Source: a virus. From it: 51,548 bases of DNA. Below the pieces are notes generated by a model. That model searched no databases. It was not told the DNA's origin and worked only from the letters and a program-made list of their open reading frames with translations. Of the stretch, positions 7,084-14,476 are shown piece by piece. Every line of letters starts with the position of its first letter. Position 1 is the first letter of the stretch. Both the position numbers and the translations under genes were made by a program. The stretch covers positions 1 through 51,548 of the IMG/VR virus record IMGVR_UViG_3300044712_000759. One strand, written 5' to 3'.

Positions 7084-7110
7084 GATGTAGTTATAAGCAT
7101 GACAAAGTTA
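6996..7110 (-). promoter_or_regulatory. Leader L1: promoter, 5' antisense arm and attenuator
   Basis: The -7 box TAACTTTG lies at 7110-7103. About five bases later arm A, GCTTATAACTACA (7098-7086), begins. It is complementary, with a single one-base bulge, to TGTAGGTTATAAGC (7027-7014). That A' arm lies inside the loop of the terminator stem (7058-7047 with 7010-7000). The 5' end of the RNA can therefore compete with or thread the terminator. Among the four leader candidates this is the clearest A-A' match outside L2. Confidence 0.65.
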
Positions 7111-7132
7111 ATCATTTTGATTCAATATGGAA
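7103..7132 (-). promoter_or_regulatory. Promoter with TTC-N6-GAA palindrome
   Basis: The minus-strand -7 box TAACTTTG (7110-7103) has plus-strand TTC (7121-7123), six bases, GAA (7130-7132) in the region where a -33 box would be. It drives leader L1 and the lipoprotein gene. Confidence 0.55.
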
Positions 7133-7720
7133 CTATGCGAGACAAATTTTTTTGCCGTTCACTGTGAGATTGAGTTCAAAGTCGACAACGATTTTCTGTA
7201 CCTGGGTCGGGTGTTTCTGTAATTCCGCCGGAACCATGCTGTTATTGAGTTCTGCGAGGCGAGTGTTCTCGGCTTCAAGTTTGGCGATCATTTCCTTGAG
7301 TTCCTTAATGGGATTCTTTGTGATATCGGGATATTTCTCGTTTTTTTCAGCATCATAGACATCAATTACCGGAGCAGTCCATGTTTGTGTCTGCCCTGGC
7401 TGAAAAAAACGTTCATTGTCTTTATTAGCAGACTTACGCATCCCCGCCAGATCATCATTCACATCAACCTTCATCTTATCCGGCAGGCATTTACCGTGCC
7501 TCTCACCGTACTCAGCCAATCGCTGGCCAGAGTTGACCCACTTCTGAACAGCTTCCCATGCAGCCACTGAAGCCTTATCCCATGTGTTGCTGTTCTTGAT
7601 CATCGAGATATAGTTCGGCATTACCCCGAGGATCCGGCCGGCTTCCACATTTGACAGGTTTTCTTTTTCAAGTGCGGAAAGCAGTTTGTTCTGAATGTTT
7701 GTTTTTGCTACGTCGTTCAT
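7133..7720 (-). CDS. HTH DNA-binding protein with C-terminal coiled coil
   Basis: The product is 195 residues. Residues 10-50 (NKLLSALEKENLSNVEAGRILGVMPNYISMIKN) read as an XRE-like helix-turn-helix. A glutamate- and lysine-rich helical segment follows near residues 140-165 (KELKEMIAKLEAENTRLAEL), typical of dimerising coiled coils. It should bind DNA as a dimer. It ends directly in front of the promoter and operator at 7103-7132, so a role in controlling the cargo genes, including its own neighbourhood, is plausible. It is coupled to the upstream coiled-coil gene (ATGA). No inducer-binding or peptidase domain is visible. Confidence 0.65.
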   Translation of the reverse strand: MNDVAKTNIQNKLLSALEKENLSNVEAGRILGVMPNYISMIKNSNTWDKASVAAWEAVQKWVNSGQRLAEYGERHGKCLPDKMKVDVNDDLAGMRKSANKDNERFFQPGQTQTWTAPVIDVYDAEKNEKYPDITKNPIKELKEMIAKLEAENTRLAELNNSMVPAELQKHPTQVQKIVVDFELNLTVNGKKICLA

Positions 7721-7974
7721 GATTTGCTTTTTAGTTCGTTTGTGAGTTCATCAATTCTCCCATATAGTTTTCTTATCTCTTCTGAAATATATGATACTTC
7801 ATGTTTGCAGGAACTACCGGATACAAGCCAGTCATGATTTTCACCTCTCCCCTTTTTGACAAGCAATAACAACAGATTCCCTATATCAGTTTTTAGCCTT
7901 TCATTTTCAGCGGCAATTTCTTTAACTTCATTAATGCCAGCAACATTAACTTTTATAACATACGGTAGTTTCAT
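7717..7974 (-). CDS. Small coiled-coil protein
   Basis: The product is 85 residues. An N-terminal strand (MKLPYVIKVNVAGINEV) is followed by two helical heptad-rich segments (IAAENERLKTDIGNLLLLLVKK and EIRKLYGRIDELTNELKSK). It is probably an oligomeric adaptor. Both ends overlap neighbours as ATGA, linking it to the glycosyltransferase upstream and the HTH protein downstream. I recognise no family. Confidence 0.5.
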   Translation of the reverse strand: MKLPYVIKVNVAGINEVKEIAAENERLKTDIGNLLLLLVKKGRGENHDWLVSGSSCKHEVSYISEEIRKLYGRIDELTNELKSKS

Positions 7975-8948
7975 GACAATTCATTTATTACATTAAGTCT
8001 CATTACGTTAACTTTTGACAGCGAAAGGCAGTCTTTTACGTACTCCCATGCTATGTTATTTTGAGCCACCGTGTCAACCTCTCCGCTCATGACGGCCCGC
8101 ATAGCAGATAGGAATTCTTCTGCGTTGTTATACGGCAGCGCGCCGGGGACGTTCCACCAGCCGGGAGTGATGCAGCATGCACCCGCCCAGGTTCCTTCAA
8201 TGTAGGCAATGTTACTGCGGCACCTGTTGAACGTGTTATCGTGCAGCGGGATGAACATACCGGCCGGGCATTTCTCGGCCAGCTTCTTGAAATACATGAT
8301 TATATCCAGTGCCGGCAGGAAGTCTTTATTGTTTGTTTCAGCCAGAAACCAGGGATAAAACCCCATGAACAGAAAATTCCAGTCGGGAAATTCGATCGTT
8401 GCCAGGTTTATCTCTTTACCGTAAGTCATCATGTCGTAAATATGCGCCTCTGGTCCCCGCCAGACCATCCGCCTTTCCCGCTTCGGCAGTTCAGTGCGCC
8501 GGAGAAGATCCTCGTTCAGTGCGTTCGGTATGACCTGAATGTTTGTATTGAACTGCTTGTACGCCTGCCGCAAGAATTCTGTCGGGACAGTAACCACGTC
8601 GGCCATCTTCAGGCATTCTCTGACATTAGCCTGAGTGTCCGGGTCATTGTACGTCTGAAACGACCTGTTCTCGGGATTGAGCGCGAAAAGGTTATCGTCA
8701 TAGTCAACCCATAGCGGCTTGTTCATATCCTTCACGTAGTGGCAAAGGTCTGCAGATACTTTGGTGAACGGTCGCTGCAGCATGATGATATCATATTCGG
8801 ATAGCAGCTGCCAATGGAACACTGTCTCACTCCACTGCTTTACGTCGATGCGGTGAGAGCTTTTTCTCTGAAGGTCACGGACGATGCCACCGGCACGATA
8901 AAAGCTGGTTGCGTCGTATTTTTCGGGTACTACAAAAAGGATGTTCAT
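7971..8948 (-). CDS. GT-B type glycosyltransferase
   Basis: I start the gene at ATG 8948 (MNILFVVPEKYDATSFYRAGG); two codons further upstream only TTG is available. The protein is about 325 residues. Residues 75-95 read KPLWVDYDDNLFAL, and later MADVVTVPTEFLRQAY and IQVIPNALNEDLL are the linker region of GT4-like enzymes between the two Rossmann domains. The C-terminal domain ends with PYNNAEEFLSAMRAVMSG, the usual tail helix. It should be a cytoplasmic retaining-type glycosyltransferase; substrates are unknown. The gene follows the papain-like protease gene and is the first sugar gene after the portal. Confidence 0.8.
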   Translation of the reverse strand: MNILFVVPEKYDATSFYRAGGIVRDLQRKSSHRIDVKQWSETVFHWQLLSEYDIIMLQRPFTKVSADLCHYVKDMNKPLWVDYDDNLFALNPENRSFQTYNDPDTQANVRECLKMADVVTVPTEFLRQAYKQFNTNIQVIPNALNEDLLRRTELPKRERRMVWRGPEAHIYDMMTYGKEINLATIEFPDWNFLFMGFYPWFLAETNNKDFLPALDIIMYFKKLAEKCPAGMFIPLHDNTFNRCRSNIAYIEGTWAGACCITPGWWNVPGALPYNNAEEFLSAMRAVMSGEVDTVAQNNIAWEYVKDCLSLSKVNVMRLNVINELS

Positions 8949-8950
8949 GA

Positions 8951-9340
8951 TCAATTATTCTTTTTATGAAATACTTCAAACCTGAGAATATCTATAATTC
9001 CGGTGTTGTCGGGATGCGGATCATGTGCAATTCCGTTTTTCCAAACTACCGCATGATTGACTCCTCTCTGACTTCTACCTATAGCAATGCAGTATCCGTG
9101 CGTATCCTGAGATTCAAGCACTCCTGACAACACACAATCAATAGGTATAGATGAATACTCATATCCCGTTGAATCTAGTATTTCCATCATCTCGTTATAT
9201 TCTTCGGGCCATGTTATATCCCCATTGTGATATGGAAATAATTCTATATCGCATTCCAAAACAGATGCAATACATGCACGCCAACAGTCCCCATGCTGCT
9301 GGTCGGGGATATGTATATACTTTTGTTTGATTGGTATCAT
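8951..9340 (-). CDS. Papain-like (C39-type) cysteine peptidase homologue
   Basis: The product is 129 residues. QHGDCWRACIASVLE near residue 18 holds the active-site cysteine preceded by Gln and Gly-Asp, and VNHAVVWKNGIAHDPHPDN near residue 95 holds the catalytic His followed by Asp, the order of small papain-fold or C39-like peptidases. It has no signal peptide and should act in the cytoplasm. Possible substrates are a head protein precursor or a host protein. It lies between the portal and the glycosyltransferases; the neighbours do not settle which. Confidence 0.65.
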   Translation of the reverse strand: MIPIKQKYIHIPDQQHGDCWRACIASVLECDIELFPYHNGDITWPEEYNEMMEILDSTGYEYSSIPIDCVLSGVLESQDTHGYCIAIGRSQRGVNHAVVWKNGIAHDPHPDNTGIIDILRFEVFHKKNN

Positions 9341-9352
9341 ATAAATTTTATA

Positions 9353-10807
9353 TTACTGAGGTATTCCGGCTATTTCTTTACTATTGTCTTTCTGTATTCT
9401 CTGAAGCTCCGTCTCTGCATCTTCAACCAAAGGGTTGATCTCAACGGCGGTTTCCTTGCTTATGATTCCGCTTGTCTTTGCCACTGACAGGTTATCAATC
9501 ATCTCAGTGTCATTGCTCGGCAGGTATGGCGTGATGACTGGCTTTAATTGTAGCGTCTTTGCTTCACCAGCCAGCCGGGTATCAATGACCGCACCGATAA
9601 CGGCTTTGATCAGGTTTAGGCGGCGCTGCAGTCCGATGCCGAAAATCTCCTCTTTGTCATTGACAGCCATGTGAGCATCCAGGAACATCATTTTCAGCGC
9701 CACTCCTGAGATCTGGCCGCCAATACTCATCAGCTGTTCAAACGATATGTTCGGGGTCTGGCTCATGGAATAGATAAACTTCTCCAGGTTCTCGACTTCC
9801 ATCTTGATTGACTCCGGGGGTGAGGACAGAGCCAGGTAGTTTGCTTTTGCCGCATCTGACAGTTCTATTATCTTACCCTGCTCGCCTTTTGATGCAAAGC
9901 CCAGCACCTGGCCAGAGATAGCCAGGATAGGCGAACCGAAATAATCATTCATGTCAGCATGGTTTGAAACAAGCTCTTCCTGCCGGTCTATCATAGTCTG
10001 CACGTCGTTCCATTCCGGTTTCTTCTGCGAGTGATAAACGACCATGATCTTATTTACGGCGTTCGGGACCGGATTAACTACCTTCTGTCCCTCTTTGGTC
10101 CATACGTTTACTTCCTGGTCTAGCTGCCATGTATTGTCCCGCAAAACGTATTTATACTCAAATTCCGGGGTATAAACATCGAAGTGTTCAATATCGGTAT
10201 CGCCTTCTTTGATCATGTACTTTCTAGCAAAGGCAATCATGTCGCCGGTATTGTCAAACAGCGGGTACAGCGTATCACCCAGGTCAGGGGAAATGATCTT
10301 TATTTTAAGTGAAAACTGCTCACCTTTTTCTTTCGGCGGTTCCAGGTACCACAGTTCGGCACACTCCATTTCACTCATCATACGGCGGGCTATCTCTTTA
10401 TTTTTGTAGTCCATTTTGTTATCGTTCTGGATCTTCTCGACCATTGCAATCAGATCCTTTTCCTTTTGTGTGGCCGTCGCCCCGGCGTAAATGGCTGACA
10501 CTGTTACCGGATTGGAGAGCATGAACCCGACCCGCCTGTTTACAATCAGCTTCTGATATGGCAGTCCTACCCTGGCAACCGGTACCAGTTCGGTTATGGT
10601 CTGCCGTTTGTTGTCCGCATCCGTTGTCTCGGTGTCTTTCTTTATGGTCTTATCGGGTCTGATAGTTTCATCGAAGATATCATGCCCTTTGACTTGATAC
10701 TGATTAATGGCTTTTTCCGTTTCGACGTCAAACTTCGGCTTGCTGCCCTTAAAAAGCAGTTCGATTTGTTTGAAGTCCATTGATAGAATTACATCCTGTG
10801 CATTCAT
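9353..10807 (-). CDS. Portal protein (SPP1 gp6-like)
   Basis: I start at ATG 10807 (MNAQDVILSMDFKQIELL), 11 bases after the terminase stop; the open frame extends further upstream into the terminase gene. About 484 residues. The order VGLPYQKLIVNRRVGFMLSNPVTV, then SEMECAELWYLEPP, QMSQTPNISFEQL and GVALKMMFLDAHM matches the SPP1-type portal: stem, wing and the long channel helix near residues 350-400. Twelve copies form the DNA entry ring at one capsid vertex and dock the terminase. The length is normal. The position after the large terminase is standard; the head gene usually next to it (MuF) is displaced to 1.1 kb. Confidence 0.88.
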   Translation of the reverse strand: MNAQDVILSMDFKQIELLFKGSKPKFDVETEKAINQYQVKGHDIFDETIRPDKTIKKDTETTDADNKRQTITELVPVARVGLPYQKLIVNRRVGFMLSNPVTVSAIYAGATATQKEKDLIAMVEKIQNDNKMDYKNKEIARRMMSEMECAELWYLEPPKEKGEQFSLKIKIISPDLGDTLYPLFDNTGDMIAFARKYMIKEGDTDIEHFDVYTPEFEYKYVLRDNTWQLDQEVNVWTKEGQKVVNPVPNAVNKIMVVYHSQKKPEWNDVQTMIDRQEELVSNHADMNDYFGSPILAISGQVLGFASKGEQGKIIELSDAAKANYLALSSPPESIKMEVENLEKFIYSMSQTPNISFEQLMSIGGQISGVALKMMFLDAHMAVNDKEEIFGIGLQRRLNLIKAVIGAVIDTRLAGEAKTLQLKPVITPYLPSNDTEMIDNLSVAKTSGIISKETAVEINPLVEDAETELQRIQKDNSKEIAGIPQ

Positions 10808-10817
10808 TGTGTGTGAA

Positions 10818-12302
10818 TTATGGTAACATATTTGATAATTGACTGATTGAAACGGCTTTTTTAGCCCTCTTTTCATAGGTGCCTGTTAAAGCATCTTCAG
10901 CGTCGTCGTGCTGGTTCTTGCCTATTTTCATGTATGACGTTAGTGATTTATAGAACTCTGGCCACATCTTATCCCACCCGAGAGGCATGAAAGTCATATT
11001 CTGTACAGCCCCGGAATTCGTGAATATCCTCACGGCTTTATTTTCTGACTGATGAAACCAGTTGAAACGCGTTTTATCATTTTTCATCTCCCGACAAAGC
11101 CTTTCAACTGCACGGGCAAAGCCGCGCCCTCCGTTATTGGATTCGATATTTGCCTCAGACACGCTATGTTTTGTAATAAGTTCAGCCGTTGCCGGCTCGG
11201 TATATTCCATTGGCTTCTGAGTATAAAGTACGTCGATGACATAGTTACCCATTGGCAACTCATCATAGACAATTGCACATAAATAATCGTTTCCCTCATC
11301 GGCAGTATCAATATACGCCTTCCTTATTTTTTGGTGCTGCGGAACAATGTCATATTGCCTAAATCCGATCTCATACATAAGCCCCTGTAAAGGCTTTGGA
11401 TTCTGCATATACTGAGTATCGAACACATAAGAATTTACGTCCCTTAGTTTTCTCAGCTCGTCAAGTGTATGCTTAAACGGCCAAAGCGCCTCTTCCTCTC
11501 CTGATTCATTTGTCTGTATGCAAGGCAGTGATAGAACCTCCCATTCTCCAGGCTCTTTTGCCAGCAAAAAGCCGCAAAGATCATCTTCATGCACTCGCTG
11601 CATGATAATAATAATCGGCGTTTTTCGGCTGTTTACCCTATTTCGGATAGTAGTATCAAACTTATTATTTACCTTATTCCTTATTACAGGAGAAAGCGCA
11701 TCATCGGGCTTTATCGGGTCATCTATCACTATGGCACCCCCGAAATTCATATCCGCATCAATGGCAGGCATGAACTCTTCAATGCTATTTTCAAGTTCTT
11801 TTTGCTCCTCCTCTGAAAGATCTACAAGCCCCGCACCAAATCCGGTAACCTGCCCGGATGAACTGACAGCGTAAAGACCACCTCCCTCTGCAGTATACCA
11901 TTTTTTAGCGTTGTTTGATGTGGGTTTTGCCTTGAAAAGTTGTTGGTATTCTGGTGTCAGCATGATACTTTTTATCTCGTTTGAATTATCCTGGACCAGA
12001 TCATCAGAATATGAAAGATGAATGAATTTTGCTTTGGCGTTTAAGGCCAGTCCCTCGGCTATAAAATTCTTAACGGCTATTTCTGTCTTTGTATACCTGG
12101 GGGCTATATTTATCATTAGCTTAACGATCTCGCCCCGCAGAACCCTGTCGAGTGCATTACAAACTAACCTGTGATGCCCACCGACAATAAATCTCTTCTT
12201 ATTTTTGACCTTAAAGAAATACCGCGTAAAGTTTAAGGTGCTTAACAGGCACCATGTTTTTATAACATCAATATCCCGTATCGGTAGCTTTTCAGAAGTC
12301 AT
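10818..12302 (-). CDS. terL: Terminase large subunit
   Basis: Start ATG 12302 (MTSEKLPIRDIDVIKTW), overlapping the small subunit gene by 11 bases; an upstream in-frame start lies inside that gene. About 494 residues. The ATPase domain shows a deviant Walker A, INIAPRYTKTEIAV near residue 75, and Walker B GGAIVIDDPIKP near residue 190. The C-terminal nuclease domain has acidic positions at AYIDTADEGNDY, IESNNGGRGF and DDAEDALTG. It cuts concatemeric DNA and pumps it through the portal. Without analysing the ends I cannot say headful or cos, but the circular permutation inferred for this genome would fit headful packaging. Confidence 0.92.
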   Translation of the reverse strand: MTSEKLPIRDIDVIKTWCLLSTLNFTRYFFKVKNKKRFIVGGHHRLVCNALDRVLRGEIVKLMINIAPRYTKTEIAVKNFIAEGLALNAKAKFIHLSYSDDLVQDNSNEIKSIMLTPEYQQLFKAKPTSNNAKKWYTAEGGGLYAVSSSGQVTGFGAGLVDLSEEEQKELENSIEEFMPAIDADMNFGGAIVIDDPIKPDDALSPVIRNKVNNKFDTTIRNRVNSRKTPIIIIMQRVHEDDLCGFLLAKEPGEWEVLSLPCIQTNESGEEEALWPFKHTLDELRKLRDVNSYVFDTQYMQNPKPLQGLMYEIGFRQYDIVPQHQKIRKAYIDTADEGNDYLCAIVYDELPMGNYVIDVLYTQKPMEYTEPATAELITKHSVSEANIESNNGGRGFARAVERLCREMKNDKTRFNWFHQSENKAVRIFTNSGAVQNMTFMPLGWDKMWPEFYKSLTSYMKIGKNQHDDAEDALTGTYEKRAKKAVSISQLSNMLP

Positions 12303-12924
12303 TTTCAAGTTTGCGTAACAACTCCCTTGCTTCATCCTTTGTGAGTATCCTGGCGGCTGGAATAAGATCTTTCCCATCCTTACCTGTCACTTCAACCTTT
12401 CCGGCCGGGTCGTATCCGAGCATCTTTGTGATACTGTCGAGGGATTTTTGTTTGTCATGGAGTTTGATCTTTACATACTCAACATTGACGGGCGTTCTTT
12501 CCTTTGGATTGTCGGGGTTGTACTCATACTCGGTTTTAATCTTTGTATCAATCTCGGCAATGCAAGCCTTCTGATCGTCGGTGAGCGTTTCAAATTCCTT
12601 TCGGGTTATCCAGGTGCAGTACATGTGACCGAGCGAACTAAAGGCGATCTTTATGTGTTCGTTCAGCACTTTGAGGCGGGAGATACCGGCGACTTTCTCC
12701 AGATCTTTCTGAATTTCTTCTATGTACGCCTGTATTTTAGCATTTTTTAATAGACGATTCGCGTTAACCCCGGCAACATTATAACTGCTTACTGACTTAT
12801 ATATCTCTAAATATGAACGTGTTGCGTTCCATTCCAATATATAAGCACGGCAGAACGCCTTTTGCTTCTCCGTTAAACCCTTCTCGAGCTTTTTAGCACT
12901 GGTAGGAATTTTTTTCTGCTTCAT
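12292..12924 (-). CDS. terS: Terminase small subunit
   Basis: The product is 210 residues. After a basic start, LTEKQKAFCRAYILEWNATRSYLEIY and NANRLLKNAKIQAYIEE form the helix-turn-helix DNA-binding region of Terminase_2-type small subunits. A central helical oligomerisation part follows (AGISRLKVLNEHIKIAF), and the C-terminus RILTKDEARELLRKLENDF probably contacts the large subunit. It recognises the pac or cos site. It is the first gene of the late operon, directly behind the promoter and palindrome at 12942-12972. Confidence 0.85.
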   Translation of the reverse strand: MKQKKIPTSAKKLEKGLTEKQKAFCRAYILEWNATRSYLEIYKSVSSYNVAGVNANRLLKNAKIQAYIEEIQKDLEKVAGISRLKVLNEHIKIAFSSLGHMYCTWITRKEFETLTDDQKACIAEIDTKIKTEYEYNPDNPKERTPVNVEYVKIKLHDKQKSLDSITKMLGYDPAGKVEVTGKDGKDLIPAARILTKDEARELLRKLENDF

Positions 12925-12941
12925 ACTTAAATTTCAGCCCG

Positions 12942-12972
12942 CAAAATAGTTCTTTTTGTCCTTTTACACAAT
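12942..12972 (-). promoter_or_regulatory. Late promoter in front of terminase
   Basis: The minus strand reads GAACTATTTTG at 12952-12942 (a -7 box one base short of TAnnTTTG) with ATTG 20 bases upstream (12972-12969). The operator-like half-sites are GTTC and GGAC five bases apart (12949-12960 on plus), abutting the -7 box as at 1047 and 14526. Confidence 0.55.
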
Positions 12973-13015
12973 ACTTTTTGAACTTTTTTGTAAACAGGGC
13001 GTGAAGTTCTTATAC

Positions 13016-13047
13016 ACAAAAAAGCCTCCCCGACTGTGGAGAGGCTT
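13016..13047 (-). terminator. Intrinsic terminator after the antirepressor gene
   Basis: A 10-bp stem (AAGCCTCTCC at 13047-13038 with GGGGAGGCTT at 13031-13022, one G-T pair) is followed by a T-run on the minus strand. It isolates the late operon from the antirepressor unit. Confidence 0.85.
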
Positions 13048-13070
13048 AAAAACTAACCCTAAAACGAAAC

Positions 13071-13808
13071 CTACTTCCTGAACAATTCGGATGTTGCAGA
13101 CTCTTTTATTTTTCCCCTTCTTTTCACCAGGTCCATAACAAAAGCCCGTCCTTTTTCTGTCCAGTATGTCTGTATGGCAGATCGGTCCTGCCCGTTACTG
13201 TCGGAATAAACAAAGGTTTTTGTGCCAGTGTACCCTTTGTCCTGGTATTTATAATAAAGCACCCATGTATTACCGGCGCGATAAATAACGCCTGCCCGAC
13301 TAAGGATCTTATTGAGCGAAACGGCACTCATTCCGAGATCTTTGGCTATTACGGTTGTCGGTATAAGCCCCGGAGCCTGCAGAACGCTGTCATAGTAGTC
13401 AATTTTCGGAGAAGCTTCTTTAAGCTGCTTTGCCTGAAGTTCGGCTATTACCTGAAGACGTTCCTTTTCTTCCTCTGATTCATAGAGCATCTTTGCAAGG
13501 TCCTTACGTGTTATTGCGTCAAGGTTGATACGCTGGCTTTCCAGTTCCTCCCATCGGAGTATTAACCTGGCACGTGCTTCGTCATTGAACTTGGTTGCAA
13601 TATAGAGGCATTCCGTTTTATTAAGCTCGTACATCGGCCTCTTTTCCCCCTTTGCGTCGGCATATTCAACCAATCCAAAATTGGATCCGTTGATTTTCGC
13701 CCATGCAGCCTCCATCTCTCTGATGTCCCTCATAACATGAGCGTGTTGTCTGCCAGTATAATCTGCGATCTCCCGGCTTGTCATTGTGGCTTTAATCTCC
13801 TGTAGCAT
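13071..13808 (-). CDS. Phage antirepressor: Rha N-terminal plus KilAC-type C-terminal domain
   Basis: The product is 245 residues. Residues 8-95 (MTSREIADYTGRQHAHVMRDIR ... MYELNKTECLYIATKF) are a Rha-type winged-helix domain. A helical linker follows (KDLAKMLYESEEEKERLQVIAELQAKQL). Residues 155-235 (TTVIAKDLGMSAVSLNKILSRAGVIYR ... YWTEKGRAFVMDL) are the ANT/KilAC domain. Proteins of this build regulate phage development by binding DNA or the repressor. Here the gene sits between the replication genes and the terminase and is closed by a terminator, so it is a candidate switch from early to late expression. Confidence 0.85.
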   Translation of the reverse strand: MLQEIKATMTSREIADYTGRQHAHVMRDIREMEAAWAKINGSNFGLVEYADAKGEKRPMYELNKTECLYIATKFNDEARARLILRWEELESQRINLDAITRKDLAKMLYESEEEKERLQVIAELQAKQLKEASPKIDYYDSVLQAPGLIPTTVIAKDLGMSAVSLNKILSRAGVIYRAGNTWVLYYKYQDKGYTGTKTFVYSDSNGQDRSAIQTYWTEKGRAFVMDLVKRRGKIKESATSELFRK

Positions 13809-13814
13809 GGCAGT

Positions 13815-14057
13815 TCAGTTTTTCCGTGACAATTCGCTTTCTTCAAATGCCTGGATTCTTTTAAGAATACCATCTATGACCATGAATGCATGGTAAACAC
13901 GATCCCGGCTGTCGCTGTCATCTTCAGCGGCCAGGTTTGTCATTGCCATTTCGTTGAGAGTTTCCCTCAGATCAGAGGTAGGACCGAGCGTTCGCATGTC
14001 CGTAAGTATGCCGGACATCAAGTTCTGTTCGTTGATTGTTTCTGTTAAGTATGACAT
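13815..14057 (-). CDS. Hypothetical protein behind leader L2
   Basis: The product is 80 residues, acidic and helical (MSYLTETINEQNLMSGILTD ... LNEMAMTNLAAEDDSDSRDR ... ILKRIQAFEESELSRKN). I recognise no family. The ATG directly follows CACGGAA, part of a third copy of the sequence that forms arm A of leader L2, so ribosome access could depend on the leader fold. It ends 6 bases before the antirepressor start, and the two are probably co-transcribed. Confidence 0.5.
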   Translation of the reverse strand: MSYLTETINEQNLMSGILTDMRTLGPTSDLRETLNEMAMTNLAAEDDSDSRDRVYHAFMVIDGILKRIQAFEESELSRKN

Positions 14058-14084
14058 TTCCGTGAGATTTAAACACTGGCCAAT

Positions 14085-14243
14085 AAAAAGCGATGGCCAT
14101 TTACGCTGTCAAATCTCTCACGGAGGTTTCCGGTTTCCCGGACGTAAAATGGACCATCGCCGTATTGTAAAGGGCATAAAAAAAGGCCCTGAAGTTTGAG
14201 GCCATTAATGACCTCCGTGATATGATTTGACACACCAAAGATA
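14085..14243 (-). ncRNA. Leader L2: structured attenuator-like RNA with interleaved stems
   Basis: The -7 box TATCTTTG is at 14243-14236. Arm A (14232-14211) is complementary to A' (14127-14107) with about 18 matches over 21 bases. Arm B (14160-14143) is complementary to B' (14105-14090) with 16 of 18 bases and is followed by TTTTT (14089-14085). A' lies between B and B', so the two long stems are interleaved and cannot both form except as a pseudoknot. A 5-bp hairpin with a GAAA tetraloop (14142-14129) sits between A' and B, and smaller hairpins lie at 14214-14197 and 14190-14171. A sequence like A recurs at 14070-14058 over the next gene's start. Confidence 0.65.
14101..14205 (-). CDS. Candidate 34-residue leader peptide in leader L2
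   Basis: ATG at 14205-14203 is preceded by GGAGG at a good distance (within arm A), which is unusual here because most genes lack a strong Shine-Dalgarno sequence. The frame runs through B and A' and stops at 14103-14101 inside B'. The peptide starts MASNFRAFFYALYNTAM. A-A' pairing would hide its ribosome site, and a ribosome at its stop would prevent the B-B' terminator. The overlapping frame 14069-14269 is also open, so coding status is uncertain. Confidence 0.35.
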   Translation of the reverse strand: MASNFRAFFYALYNTAMVHFTSGKPETSVRDLTA

Positions 14244-14255
14244 TAAAATATTTTT

Positions 14256-14271
14256 AATATGCAAATCATTT
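14256..14271. repeat. 16-base repeat shared with 19964-19979
   Basis: AATATGCAAATCATTT occurs here and identically at 19964-19979, each time just downstream of a gene end and upstream of a leader promoter. The flanks are also alike (T-rich on both sides). Here its CAAA is the -33 region of the L2 promoter, 18 bases from the -7 box. It is a candidate shared regulatory site. Confidence 0.6.
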
Positions 14272-14281
14272 AAGATATTTT

Positions 14282-14476
14282 TTACTTCGCCAGCAACACA
14301 ATCTGATCATTCAGTTTGTGTACGGTGTTCAGAAGCCACTGGCCTCTCTTGTCGTAATCCCTTATCCCGGAATAGGCTGATAGCTCATTGAGCAATACTG
14401 CACGTGCCTGTTTGAGTGTATCCATTAAACTTACTTCTTTCTTGATCTGCGGGCGGTCAACTGTTAGTGTTTCCAT
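14282..14476 (-). CDS. Hypothetical protein, 64 residues
   Basis: A small helical protein (METLTVDRPQIKKEVSLMDT, then LKQARAVLLNELSAYSGIRD and NTVHKLNDQIVLLAK). It has no membrane segment or metal site. It has its own promoter with a perfect TTTG-N20-TAnnTTTG spacing at 14548-14517, so it is expressed separately from the genes upstream. I cannot assign a function. Confidence 0.5.
   Translation of the reverse strand: METLTVDRPQIKKEVSLMDTLKQARAVLLNELSAYSGIRDYDKRGQWLLNTVHKLNDQIVLLAK

Noticed and set aside
10818-12302. Deviant Walker A (PRYTKT) as an inactive terminase
   Set aside because: Large terminases of this family commonly lack the standard GKT/S loop; the rest of the protein is intact.
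14069-14269. A 66-codon minus-strand frame over leader L2
   Set aside because: Its start lies inside the promoter region, and the long complementary arms explain the sequence better. It is not excluded fully.
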